Below are positions 34,176 through 41,754 of a stretch of DNA of 64,000 bases, one piece after another. The notes under the pieces are model-generated. The model saw nothing but the letters and a program-made list of their open reading frames with translations, had not been told where the DNA came from and searched no databases. Source of the stretch: Streptomyces jeddahensis (GTDB lineage Bacteria; Actinomycetota; Actinomycetes; Streptomycetales; Streptomycetaceae); the NCBI RefSeq assembly GCF_001642995.1, contig NZ_LOHS01000088.1, positions 149,042-213,041 of the forward strand. The letters run 5' to 3'. The position numbers and the translations under genes were made by a program. Every line of letters starts with the position of its first letter. Within the stretch, counting starts at the first letter, position 1.

Positions 34176-36410
34176 ATGGGCCCTGAGGCGGAGGACACCG
34201 GCAGTGCCACCGCACGGGCCCGTGCCCGCCCAGCCCGGGCGATGCGCCGGGCCGCCACGCTGCGGCACGGCACGGGCGCATCGGCGTGCGCGGCACGCCG
34301 GGCCGTCCGGGTGACGGTCGCGGCCGTCGCCGCCTTCTACCTCTGCCTCTACGGCCTGCACCAGCCGGTCACCGCCACATACGCCCTGTTCGCGGCGGTG
34401 GCCATGGCCGGTCTCTCCCGTATCCCCGGCACCGGGCGCCAGCGCGCGGCCGTGGTGCTCCGGGTGCTCCCGGTCGGCTGGGTTCTCGTGGCGGCCGGGA
34501 CGCTGCTGGCGGTGAACACGTGGGCCGCCGTGGCGGGAATGCTGGTGATCGGCTTCCTGCTGGCGTTCGCTGCGGCGGCCGGTCCCCGGCTGGGCGGGGC
34601 TGCCCCGGGCCTGCAACTCCTGTACATCCTGCCGTGTTTCCCTCCCTACGCCCCGGAGACACTGGGGCAGCGGCTGAGCGGGATGACGCTGGGCATCCTG
34701 CTGCTCGTGCTCGCCGAGATCCTGCTGCTGCCCGACCCGCCCGCCACCTCGTACCGCGCCCTGTCGGCGGACGCGGCCGCGACCGCCGCCCGGTGCGCGA
34801 CCGAACTCGCGAACCCGCCATGGACGCTGTCAGCCGAGTCGCGCAGCGCGGCACGGTCGGCCGGCGAGGCGCTGCGCCCCCTTCACGTACCCGAGTCGGA
34901 GCGTCCCGCCGGACCAGGACCGCGCGAACGGGCGCTCGCCCATACCGGCATGGCCGCCCGTGTCCTCCTGGCACGTCTGCAAGACGTACCCGCTCCCGGA
35001 CCCCAGGGCCGCCATCCCCCATCCGTCGAACTTCTGCACGAGATCGCGGATTCGGCCCGTCGGACCGCCACGGCGCTGCGCACCGGCAGCCCGGCAGGCC
35101 CCGTACGGCTGCCGGACGCCCTGGCCCGGTACCGGCGCCTCCGCACGGTGCCGGCGGACGGTGCGACACGCGAGACCACCAGCATGGTGATGCACCGTCA
35201 GGCGATGCTCATCGAGGCCGCCCATGCCGGTGTGACGCTGGCGACGGCAGCCGATCTCGCCCTGGGACGCCGCCGCCTGCCCGCCCCGGCGCAGGACGCG
35301 GGTTTCTGGTACGCGGGCCACGGCGCGGTACGGCTGTGGGCGCACCGGCTGGTGGCGCACCTGAGCCCCCGCTCGGTGTACTTCCAGAACGCCGTGCGCA
35401 TCAGCCTGGCCCTGGCGGCCGCACGTACGGTGGCCGGGGTCGACTCCCTGCCGCACGGATTCTGGGCCATGCTGGCCGCTCTGACCCTGATCCGCACCAC
35501 GGCCGCGCAGACGGGCGCGATCGTACGCCAGGCCCTGGTCGGCGCCCTGCTGGGTGCGCTGGCCGCAGCCGCCCTGCTGGTGTCCGTCGGAGGGAACACC
35601 ACGGCCTACGCCGTGGCACTCCCCGTGGTCATGCTCGCCACGTTCTGGATCGGCCCCACACGCGGTGCGGGATGGGCGCAGGGCCTCTTCACTCTGGTCG
35701 TGTCCTTCGTGTTCGCCCAGCTCGCGCCGGCCACCTGGCAGCTGGCCGAGGTCCGCTTCCTCGACGTTCTCACGGGCAGCGTGATCGGGCTGGTGATCGG
35801 CCTGCTCGCCTGGCCGCGGGGCGCCCAAGAGGAGCTGCGCCGCGACGTCGCCGTGCTGCTCGGCACCATCGGCTCGACCATCAGCTCGACCACGTCGGTC
35901 CTCACCGGGGGGCAGGCGCAGGACCGGGGGAGCGGGCCCTCGCTGCAGCACGCTCTGGTCCTGGCGGAGTCGTCCTATGCGCAGTACCAGAGCGAACCGC
36001 GCCGGTCCGGCACACCGGGGGTGGACTGGCAGGCGGCGCTGATGGCCGGGCACCACGCCCTGCGGGGGTCACGGCGCCTGCTGGATCCGGGGACGTGGGA
36101 CGGCGGCCGGCCGCTCGCGCCCGTTCACGGGGCGGGCCTTGCCAGGGACGGTGACGATCTGGCCAGGCGGTACGAGCTGGTCGGCACCCTCCTCGCAGAC
36201 GCACGTCCGCCGGCGTCGCCGTCCGGCCACCCGGATTCCGGCAAGGCCGACAGCCTGCAGCCGCAAGGCAGCCCCGATCCACCGCCGCTCTACTACGACG
36301 CCGAGGCATGGCTGCAGGGACTGGCCGTCGATCTGGACCGCATCACCCAGGCCACGGCCGCGTCCGTGGCGGGGCCGTCACTCAAGGGCGAAGGCGCATC
36401 CGGGACTTGA
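34176..36410 (+). CDS. FUSC family (aromatic acid exporter-like) membrane protein
   Basis: A 744-aa protein with two membrane blocks of about six short helices each (residues ~40-200 and ~400-560) separated by a soluble helical domain, the fusaric-acid-resistance/YccS-like layout. The second block opens with the conserved VYFQNAVRISLALAAARTVA and GFWAMLAALTLIRTTAAQTGAIV, followed by an extended cytoplasmic tail. ATG 34176 has AGGG 9 bases upstream; ATG 34167 is an alternative. The substrate is unknown. It lies alone between the mini-ORF repeat block and an NLP-family gene. Confidence 0.85.
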   Translation: MGPEAEDTGSATARARARPARAMRRAATLRHGTGASACAARRAVRVTVAAVAAFYLCLYGLHQPVTATYALFAAVAMAGLSRIPGTGRQRAAVVLRVLPVGWVLVAAGTLLAVNTWAAVAGMLVIGFLLAFAAAAGPRLGGAAPGLQLLYILPCFPPYAPETLGQRLSGMTLGILLLVLAEILLLPDPPATSYRALSADAAATAARCATELANPPWTLSAESRSAARSAGEALRPLHVPESERPAGPGPRERALAHTGMAARVLLARLQDVPAPGPQGRHPPSVELLHEIADSARRTATALRTGSPAGPVRLPDALARYRRLRTVPADGATRETTSMVMHRQAMLIEAAHAGVTLATAADLALGRRRLPAPAQDAGFWYAGHGAVRLWAHRLVAHLSPRSVYFQNAVRISLALAAARTVAGVDSLPHGFWAMLAALTLIRTTAAQTGAIVRQALVGALLGALAAAALLVSVGGNTTAYAVALPVVMLATFWIGPTRGAGWAQGLFTLVVSFVFAQLAPATWQLAEVRFLDVLTGSVIGLVIGLLAWPRGAQEELRRDVAVLLGTIGSTISSTTSVLTGGQAQDRGSGPSLQHALVLAESSYAQYQSEPRRSGTPGVDWQAALMAGHHALRGSRRLLDPGTWDGGRPLAPVHGAGLARDGDDLARRYELVGTLLADARPPASPSGHPDSGKADSLQPQGSPDPPPLYYDAEAWLQGLAVDLDRITQATAASVAGPSLKGEGASGT

Positions 36411-36595
36411 GCCGCGCGCTCGCCCGATGAATTTGGCGGTAATCGCCAACGCACGGAGCAGCAGGCCGCGTCGGCTGTTCTTTCATCGATCTGACACCTC
36501 CTGACGCTCACGTTGTCAATGACGCCCGCAAGAGTGAGCTGAGCATGCCAATCTGGCCTGCCTACCCCCCAGGCGCGGTCACTCAGGAGGACGCG

Positions 36596-37363
36596 GTGAA
36601 GAGACGCTCGCTCACGCGCAAGGTCCCGCTCATACTCGGCAGCGCCATCGCGCTGGTCGTCGCCTTCCCGGGCAGCGCCCTCGCCGACCCTCCCAAGGCC
36701 CTGCCCGCCAACGCGGACAGCCTGGAGCAGACGTTCCAACCGGCCTACGACTACGACACCGACGGCTGCTACCCCACGCCCGCCATCGGCCCCGACGGCA
36801 CCCTGAACGGCGGCCTCAATCCGACCGGTGCCCTCAACGGCCAGTGCCGCGACTCATGGGACCTCGACAACACCAACGGATACGCGCGCTACAAGTGCAA
36901 CAACGGCTGGTGCGCCCTCATGTACGGCCTCTACTTCGAGAAGGACCAGGCCGTGGCGGGCAGCAGCCTCGGCGGGCACCGCCACGACTGGGAGCACGTC
37001 GTGGTGTGGGTGCAGAACAACCAGGCGCAGTACGTCTCCACCTCCAACCACGGCAGTTTCACCGTCCACAGCCGCGACCGGATCCGGTGGGACGGCACGC
37101 ATCCCAAGATCGTGTACCACAAGGACGGTGCGAGCACGCACTGCTTCCGAGCCGCCAATTCCAACGACGAGCCGCCGGAGAACCACTACCAGACGTGGCA
37201 GTTCCCCGCGTTGGTCGGCTGGAACGGCTACCCCGCAGGGCTCCGCGACAAGTTGAGCCAGGCCGACTTCGGCAGCGCCAACTTCGGCCTGAAGGACGGG
37301 AATTTCAACGCCCACCTTGCGAGTGCCAAGCCGGCGGGCATCGCGTTCGACCCGTACGCCTGA
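36596..37363 (+). CDS. Secreted NPP1/NLP (necrosis-inducing protein) family protein
   Basis: A 255-aa exported protein. The Sec signal has basic residues VKRRSLTRK, a hydrophobic core and AxA cleavage near PGSALA-DPP. The mature part carries the NLP heptapeptide GHRHDWE (SLGGHRHDWEHVVVWV), whose His/Asp/Glu bind a divalent cation, plus the conserved cysteines (GQCRDSWD, YKCNNGWCALMYG). NLPs from oomycetes, fungi and bacteria bind plant sphingolipids and permeabilise dicot membranes. GTG 36596 has AGGAGG 5 bases upstream; the frame's earlier ATG does not. Toxicity of this one is not known. Confidence 0.88.
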   Translation: MKRRSLTRKVPLILGSAIALVVAFPGSALADPPKALPANADSLEQTFQPAYDYDTDGCYPTPAIGPDGTLNGGLNPTGALNGQCRDSWDLDNTNGYARYKCNNGWCALMYGLYFEKDQAVAGSSLGGHRHDWEHVVVWVQNNQAQYVSTSNHGSFTVHSRDRIRWDGTHPKIVYHKDGASTHCFRAANSNDEPPENHYQTWQFPALVGWNGYPAGLRDKLSQADFGSANFGLKDGNFNAHLASAKPAGIAFDPYA

Positions 37364-37495
37364 GGCCGGGTGACCGCCCCAAGCGAAGGTCGATGGGGGA
37401 GGGAGCCCCTGCTGTCTCCCTATGTAGACGGCCTTTTCATATGAGACGCAGAGAGAGGGGAGGATGGGCCGTCCACGCTCAGAAAGGAAGGTCGT

Positions 37496-38263
37496 GTGGC
37501 GGACCACTCCGTACTCCTGCTCGCCGCGGCGGGCGTCGCATCCGGCCTGGCCGGGTCGATCGCCGGTCTGGCCTCGCTGTTCAGCTATCCGGCACTGCTC
37601 GCCGCGGGCCTCCCTCCGGTGGCCGCCAACGTGACCAACACCGTGGCGCTGTTCTCCAACACGGTGGGTACCGCGGCCGGTTCGCGGGAGGAGCTTCGCG
37701 GCCAGCGGCGCCGTCTCGTGCGGCTCGCGCTCCTCGCGGCCGCGGGCGGTTCGGTGGGCGCGGCGCTACTGCTCGGCACTCCGTCCTCGGCCTTCGAACG
37801 CGTCGTGCCCTGGCTGATCGCCCTGGGCTCGCTGCTCATCCTGGTCCGCGAACCGCTCCGCCGACTGGCCGCGAAGCGCCTGCAGCCGGGCGACAGCGGA
37901 CTGCGCGCGAGACTGCCGCTGACCTGTGCGGTCCTCCTCGTGGGCCTCTACGGCGGCTACTTCGGCGCCGCCGCGGGCGTACTCATGCTGGCGGTGCTGT
38001 CGCTGTCGGCGAACGAGCCGCTGCGCGTCACGAACGCCGTGAAGAACATCGCCACCGGAGCGGCCAACGTCACCGCGGCGATCGCCTACGCCTTCCTCGC
38101 CCCTGTCCACTGGGGAGCCGCGGCGGTGCTCAGCCTCGGATGTCTGCTCGGCAGCCGCGTGGGGCCGGTCGTGGTGCGGCGTGTCCCGGAGAAGCCGCTG
38201 CGGATCGCCATCGCCCTGGCGGGCCTGGGGCTGGCCTTCTCCCTGTGGAGCGAGGCGGGCTGA
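37496..38263 (+). CDS. TSUP family sulfite/organosulfur exporter-like permease (TauE/SafE)
   Basis: A 255-aa polytopic membrane protein with about eight helices in two similar halves. The family's glycine-rich starts are visible: GVASGLAGSIAGLASLFSYPALLAAGLPPVAANVTNTVALFSNTVG and GLYGGYFGAAAGVLMLAVLSL...LRVTNAVKNIATGAANVTAA, quoted here in parts. GTG 37496 has AAAGGAAGG 5 bases upstream. Family members move sulfite, sulfoacetate or other small anions; no neighbouring sulfur gene fixes the substrate. Confidence 0.88.
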   Translation: MADHSVLLLAAAGVASGLAGSIAGLASLFSYPALLAAGLPPVAANVTNTVALFSNTVGTAAGSREELRGQRRRLVRLALLAAAGGSVGAALLLGTPSSAFERVVPWLIALGSLLILVREPLRRLAAKRLQPGDSGLRARLPLTCAVLLVGLYGGYFGAAAGVLMLAVLSLSANEPLRVTNAVKNIATGAANVTAAIAYAFLAPVHWGAAAVLSLGCLLGSRVGPVVVRRVPEKPLRIAIALAGLGLAFSLWSEAG

Positions 38264-38266
38264 CGT

Positions 38267-38326
38267 GTTGTCGGCAGGCGCGCCGCTGACCGTTGTGGGC
38301 AGGCGTTCCGCTGGGGGCGCCCCCAG
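38267..38326. repeat. 25-bp direct repeat plus 16-bp palindrome between convergent genes
   Basis: Units 38267-38291 and 38292-38316 share GTTG-T-GGCAGGCG--CCGCTG. The second runs into CTGGGGGCGCCCCCAG (38311-38326), a perfect palindrome placed to stop both the TSUP and GNAT transcripts. Confidence 0.55.
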
Positions 38327-38400
38327 GCCCTTGAGGCTCTGGGGGAGGAACGGGTGGGCACAACCTAGGTGTGGCCTCACCGGCGGTCGGCAGATGCCCT

Positions 38401-38973
38401 TCAGGGCGCCTGCTTGGACGCCCGCTTGGCCGCCCGCCACTCCGGTGCGAGGACCGACCAGACCTCCATGTCGTGCCGCTTCCCCCGGTACCGGTAGCTC
38501 TCCCGCAGCACGCCCTCCTTCGTCATCCCGAGCCGCCGGGCCACCGCGATGCTGGGCTCGTTCGCCGCCGAGACCACCCACTCCACGCGGTGGATGCCCC
38601 GCTCCTCGACGGCCCAGTCGATGATCACGCGCGCGGCCCTGGTCACCAGACCCCTGCCGGCAGCCGACGGCTCCAGCCAGCAGCCCGCCTCGGCGCTCCC
38701 TTGCTGGACGTCCATCGTCCGGAAGAGGACTCCGCCGACCAGCTTGCCCTCCGCCCAGATGCCGTGGATCCGCCCGGCGTCGGCCGCGGTCTTGTCCGCG
38801 TACGACTGCAGGAACGAGCGGCTCGACTCCAGGTCCGTGACGAAGTCCGGCAGCGCGATGTGCTGGCCGACGAACTCCCTGCCCCGGTCCATGTGGGTCA
38901 GGAACTCCTGGGCCTGCCACGGCTCGAGCGGGCGCAGTTCCGCGCCGTCGTCGCCCAGGGATATCGCGTACAT
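38401..38973 (-). CDS. GNAT family N-acetyltransferase (RimJ/RimL-like)
   Basis: A 190-aa acetyl-CoA-dependent transferase of the ribosomal-protein-alanine/aminoglycoside RimJ/RimL type. It starts MYAISLGDDGAELRPLEPWQAQEFL. The CoA-binding segment is WLEPSAAGRGLVTRAARVIIDWA, and HRVEWVVSAANEPSIAVARRLGMTKEGVLRESYRYRGKRHDMEVWSVL, split here by length, is the classic C-terminal block. ATG 38973 has GGAGGG 6 bases upstream. The substrate could be a protein N-terminus or a small molecule. A truncated kinase gene lies just upstream. Confidence 0.88.
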   Translation of the reverse strand: MYAISLGDDGAELRPLEPWQAQEFLTHMDRGREFVGQHIALPDFVTDLESSRSFLQSYADKTAADAGRIHGIWAEGKLVGGVLFRTMDVQQGSAEAGCWLEPSAAGRGLVTRAARVIIDWAVEERGIHRVEWVVSAANEPSIAVARRLGMTKEGVLRESYRYRGKRHDMEVWSVLAPEWRAAKRASKQAP

Positions 38974-39045
38974 CGTGACCCTCCATGGCCATGGTCGAAT
39001 CTGGCGCGCACTGCGGAGGGATCTTCTCACGGGCCTGCGGACCGC

Positions 39046-39384
39046 CTAGAAGGACATCCGGCGGCCCGTCGGGTCCACGAGGTTCACCGCGCGTCGGGTG
39101 CCCTCGTGGGAGATCACCGGGGCGAACTCCACGTCCCCCTTGGCCAGTCGCTCGCGTACCTGCGCGCCGATCCAGTCGTCGCCGATGAGGCCGAGCAGTG
39201 TGACCCGGAGGCCGAGTGCCCGGGCGCCGAGGGCGACGTTCCCGCCGGTGTGGCCGGGCCACTCCTCGATGGGGTCGACCAGGACCGAGTCGGCGAGCGG
39301 TACCGGCAGGGAGTCGACGCGGACTATGGTGTCGACGCCGCTGCCGCCCACGACCAGGACGTCGTCATCCTGCTGCTGGCTCAC
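39046..39384 (-). pseudogene. Truncated PfkB-family carbohydrate kinase (N-terminal third only)
   Basis: GTG 39384 with a perfect GGGAGG upstream begins a good PfkB N-terminus: DVLVVGGSGVDTIVRVDSLP, GGNVALGARALGLRVTLLGLIGDDWIGA, and EGTRRAVNLVDPTGRRMSF. The frame then ends at TAG after 112 aa, where the family runs about 300 aa with the GAGD catalytic motif near the C-terminus. Only about 70 bp separate the stop from the GNAT start, so the rest is deleted rather than frameshifted. It cannot be an active kinase. The intact ribosome site suggests recent decay. Confidence 0.75.
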
Positions 39385-39482
39385 CGTTCCACCTCCCTGC
39401 CTCCGATGGCGTCCCAGTATGGCGGGTCCGGTGGAGGCTGTTGCGGCATTCAGTGGCCGGACGGCCGCCGGGAGCCCGCGGG

Positions 39483-40079
39483 TCAGCGGTTGCCGCTGAG
39501 GAGGTCCTGGAGGGCGGGGGCGTAACGGTCGGCGAGGTCGTCGATGTTGGCCGCGCGTACGGCGTCGCCGCGGGCGATGCCGTACATGATGCCCAGGCCC
39601 AGCAGCATGCTCAGGGCGAGTTCGGCGCGCACGGCTGCGTCCGGTCCCGTGAGGCGTTCCGTGAGGCGGGCGACGACTTGCCTCCTGAAGTTGGCGCGGA
39701 GCACCTCGCCGTACTCGCCATGACTGCTGTGCAGGGGCGCGAAGGCGATACGCAGCACGGGAGCCGTTGCGCGCTCGGCCTGGCTGGTGAGCAGCTGGAC
39801 GACCATGTGCCGGCCCAGTTCCTCCAGCGGAGCGTCCAGCAGCGCGTCGGCGTCCTCCTCGAAGGACAGGATGTGGGCGAACAGCCGTTCCTTGTTGCCG
39901 AAGTACTTCACGATCAGCGGCGCGCTGACTCCCGCCAACTCCGCCACGGCCTTGAGCGTGATGTCGGTGTAGGCATGGCGGGCGAACATGACCCGGGCGG
40001 CGCGCAGGATGGCGTCCCGAGACGCCTGCGCGTCCCGGCGCCGGGAGCCTTGCCCGGCGGTGGCGCTCGGCCCGCTCAC
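39483..40079 (-). CDS. TetR family transcriptional regulator
   Basis: A 198-aa repressor. The N-terminal HTH is clear: ASRDAILRAARVMFARHAY, then TDITLKAVAELAGVSAPLIVKYFGNKERLF. The C-terminal helical ligand domain has the PF17920-like actinobacterial look. GTG 40079 overlaps the stop of the MFS gene (GTGA), so the regulator is translated from the transporter's mRNA and probably represses that operon through the paired operators at 41585-41626. The inducer is likely a transported drug-like compound, by analogy with TetR-MFS pairs. Confidence 0.9.
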   Translation of the reverse strand: MSGPSATAGQGSRRRDAQASRDAILRAARVMFARHAYTDITLKAVAELAGVSAPLIVKYFGNKERLFAHILSFEEDADALLDAPLEELGRHMVVQLLTSQAERATAPVLRIAFAPLHSSHGEYGEVLRANFRRQVVARLTERLTGPDAAVRAELALSMLLGLGIMYGIARGDAVRAANIDDLADRYAPALQDLLSGNR

Positions 40080-41548
40080 GTTCCCTCCACCGTCTCCGCC
40101 GCGGCAGGAGCCGCCGACCGCACACGCGGCCCGGCCCCGCCGGCCGGGTCGCGGCGGCGCGGGATGACGAGCGCCAGGGCGCAGGCCAGCACCGCGACCG
40201 TACCAGCCATGCCGAACGCCAGCAGATAGCCGTGGAGCGTGGGCACCGCGATGCCGCCCAGCGACATCGTGTGGTGGGTGAGCACGGCGGCGACCGCGGC
40301 GCTGCACGTGGCCTGGCCGATGGTGCGCAGCAGCACGTTCACGCCGTTCACGGATGCGGTCTGGTGGGGCGGCACCGACTCGATGATGAGCGTGGGAAGG
40401 GCCGAGTACGCCAGGGCCGTGCCCGCCGAGACGACGGCCGAACCGACGATGATCAGCCAGAGTCGCTCGCTGTCCGCGAGGCGCACCCCGTACCCCGCGG
40501 CGATGACGGCGGCCCCGGCGGCCAGGGCGGTCTTCGCGCCCCGGGCGGCCGAGATCCGGGCGGATATGGGCGAGACGCACAGCATGATCAGGCCGCCCGG
40601 CAGCATGCACAGGCCGGTCTGCAGGATGGACAGGTCGAGGCCGTACCCGGTCTCTGCCGGGGCCTGGAGCAGCTGGGCGGTCACCAGCGAATTGGCGTAG
40701 AAGGCGAAGCCCGTGAACAGGGCCGCCAGGTGTGGCAGCGCCACCCGGGGCCGGGCGGACAGCCGCAGGTCCACCAGCGGATTGCGGGCCCGCATCTGGT
40801 GCAGGCACCAGGCGGCCAGCACGATCACCATGGCACCGGCGAGACCCAGCACCACCGGGCTGGTCCAGCCCCAGTCGCCGCCCTGCGAGATGGCCAGCAG
40901 CAGACAGATCAGGCCGGTGCTCAGCCCGACCGCGCCGACGGCGTCGAAGCGGCCCGGGGTGCGTGCGGGCGATTCCCGGACCGCCCACCGTGCCAGGACC
41001 AGCCCGAGTGCACCGAGCGCGGTCGTCACCCAGAACATGACGTGCCAGTCCGCGTACTGCACGATCGCCGCCGCGAGCGGCAGCCCGAGCGCCGCGCCGA
41101 TACCGACCGTTGAGCTCATCAGCGCGACCGCCGAATTGGTCCGTGCCGGCGGCAAGGCGTCCCGCAGGAGGCTGATCGACAGCGGCACGACCGCGGCGGC
41201 CGACCCCTGCAGGGCGCGGGCCGCGATGAGCAGCCGGATGTCGGACGTCACGGCGCACACCAGCGAGCCGGCCGTCATCAGCGCGAGCGCGAGCAGCAGC
41301 ACCCGCCGCTTGCCGTACATGTCGCCCGCCCTGCCCAGGACCGGGGTGAACACCGCCCCCGCCACCAGCGTCGCGGTGACCAGCCACGACACGGCGGTGG
41401 GCGAGGAACCGGTCAGCCGCGGGAGATCGGGCAGCAGGGGTACGACGGCCGTCTGCATGACCGCCATGAGCGACCCGCCGAAGGCCAGCACGGGCACGGT
41501 GAGGCGCTCCCTGAGGGGTGGCGCCGGAGCACCCGGGACACGAGACAT
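40076..41548 (-). CDS. MFS drug-efflux transporter (DHA2, 14-TM type)
   Basis: A 490-aa major facilitator. Helix 1 starts at LTVPVLAFGGSLMAVMQTAVVPLLPDLP. Motif A between helices 2 and 3 is GRAGDMYGKRRVLLLA and motif C is in STVGIGAALGLPLAAAIV. The number of hydrophobic segments (about 14) and length fit the DHA2 proton/drug antiporters. ATG 41548 has GGAG 7 bases upstream and is preferred to ATG 41554. The TetR gene follows with a 4-bp overlap. Twin 18-bp operators lie just above. The substrate is unknown. Confidence 0.9.
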   Translation of the reverse strand: MSRVPGAPAPPLRERLTVPVLAFGGSLMAVMQTAVVPLLPDLPRLTGSSPTAVSWLVTATLVAGAVFTPVLGRAGDMYGKRRVLLLALALMTAGSLVCAVTSDIRLLIAARALQGSAAAVVPLSISLLRDALPPARTNSAVALMSSTVGIGAALGLPLAAAIVQYADWHVMFWVTTALGALGLVLARWAVRESPARTPGRFDAVGAVGLSTGLICLLLAISQGGDWGWTSPVVLGLAGAMVIVLAAWCLHQMRARNPLVDLRLSARPRVALPHLAALFTGFAFYANSLVTAQLLQAPAETGYGLDLSILQTGLCMLPGGLIMLCVSPISARISAARGAKTALAAGAAVIAAGYGVRLADSERLWLIIVGSAVVSAGTALAYSALPTLIIESVPPHQTASVNGVNVLLRTIGQATCSAAVAAVLTHHTMSLGGIAVPTLHGYLLAFGMAGTVAVLACALALVIPRRRDPAGGAGPRVRSAAPAAAETVEGT

Positions 41549-41584
41549 CGGCATGCTCCGAGCGGAGTCGCGGAAGCAGAATTC

Positions 41585-41626
41585 GGTGAATAGCAATTCA
41601 CCACTGTAGGTGAATTGTTGTTCACC
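41585..41626. promoter_or_regulatory. Twin TetR-type operators for the MFS-tetR operon
   Basis: Two 18-bp palindromes, GGTGAATAGCAATTCACC (41585-41602) and GGTGAATTGTTGTTCACC (41609-41626), share GGTGAA-N6-TTCACC and are centred 24 bp apart, 37-78 bp above the MFS start. They fall in the most AT-rich patch nearby and are the natural site for the TetR protein encoded downstream. Confidence 0.8.
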
Positions 41627-41723
41627 AGCCAGAGTTAGGCGTCCAGAGTTGGCCGGCCGGAGTTGCCCGGCCGGCGTCCGCCGGTCGCAGCTCGCTGACC
41701 GGAGTTCGCCCGCCGGGATCGAT

Positions 41724-41747
41724 TCCGCTCGCCGTCCGGCGAGCGGA
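41724..41747 (-). terminator. Hairpin after PP2C gene
   Basis: TCCGCTCGCC and GGCGAGCGGA form a perfect 10-bp stem with a 4-nt loop, 8 bases beyond the PP2C stop. Between it and the operators (41627-41710) lie four loose copies of CC(A/G)GAGTT. Confidence 0.7.
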
Positions 41748-41754
41748 GACGCCC

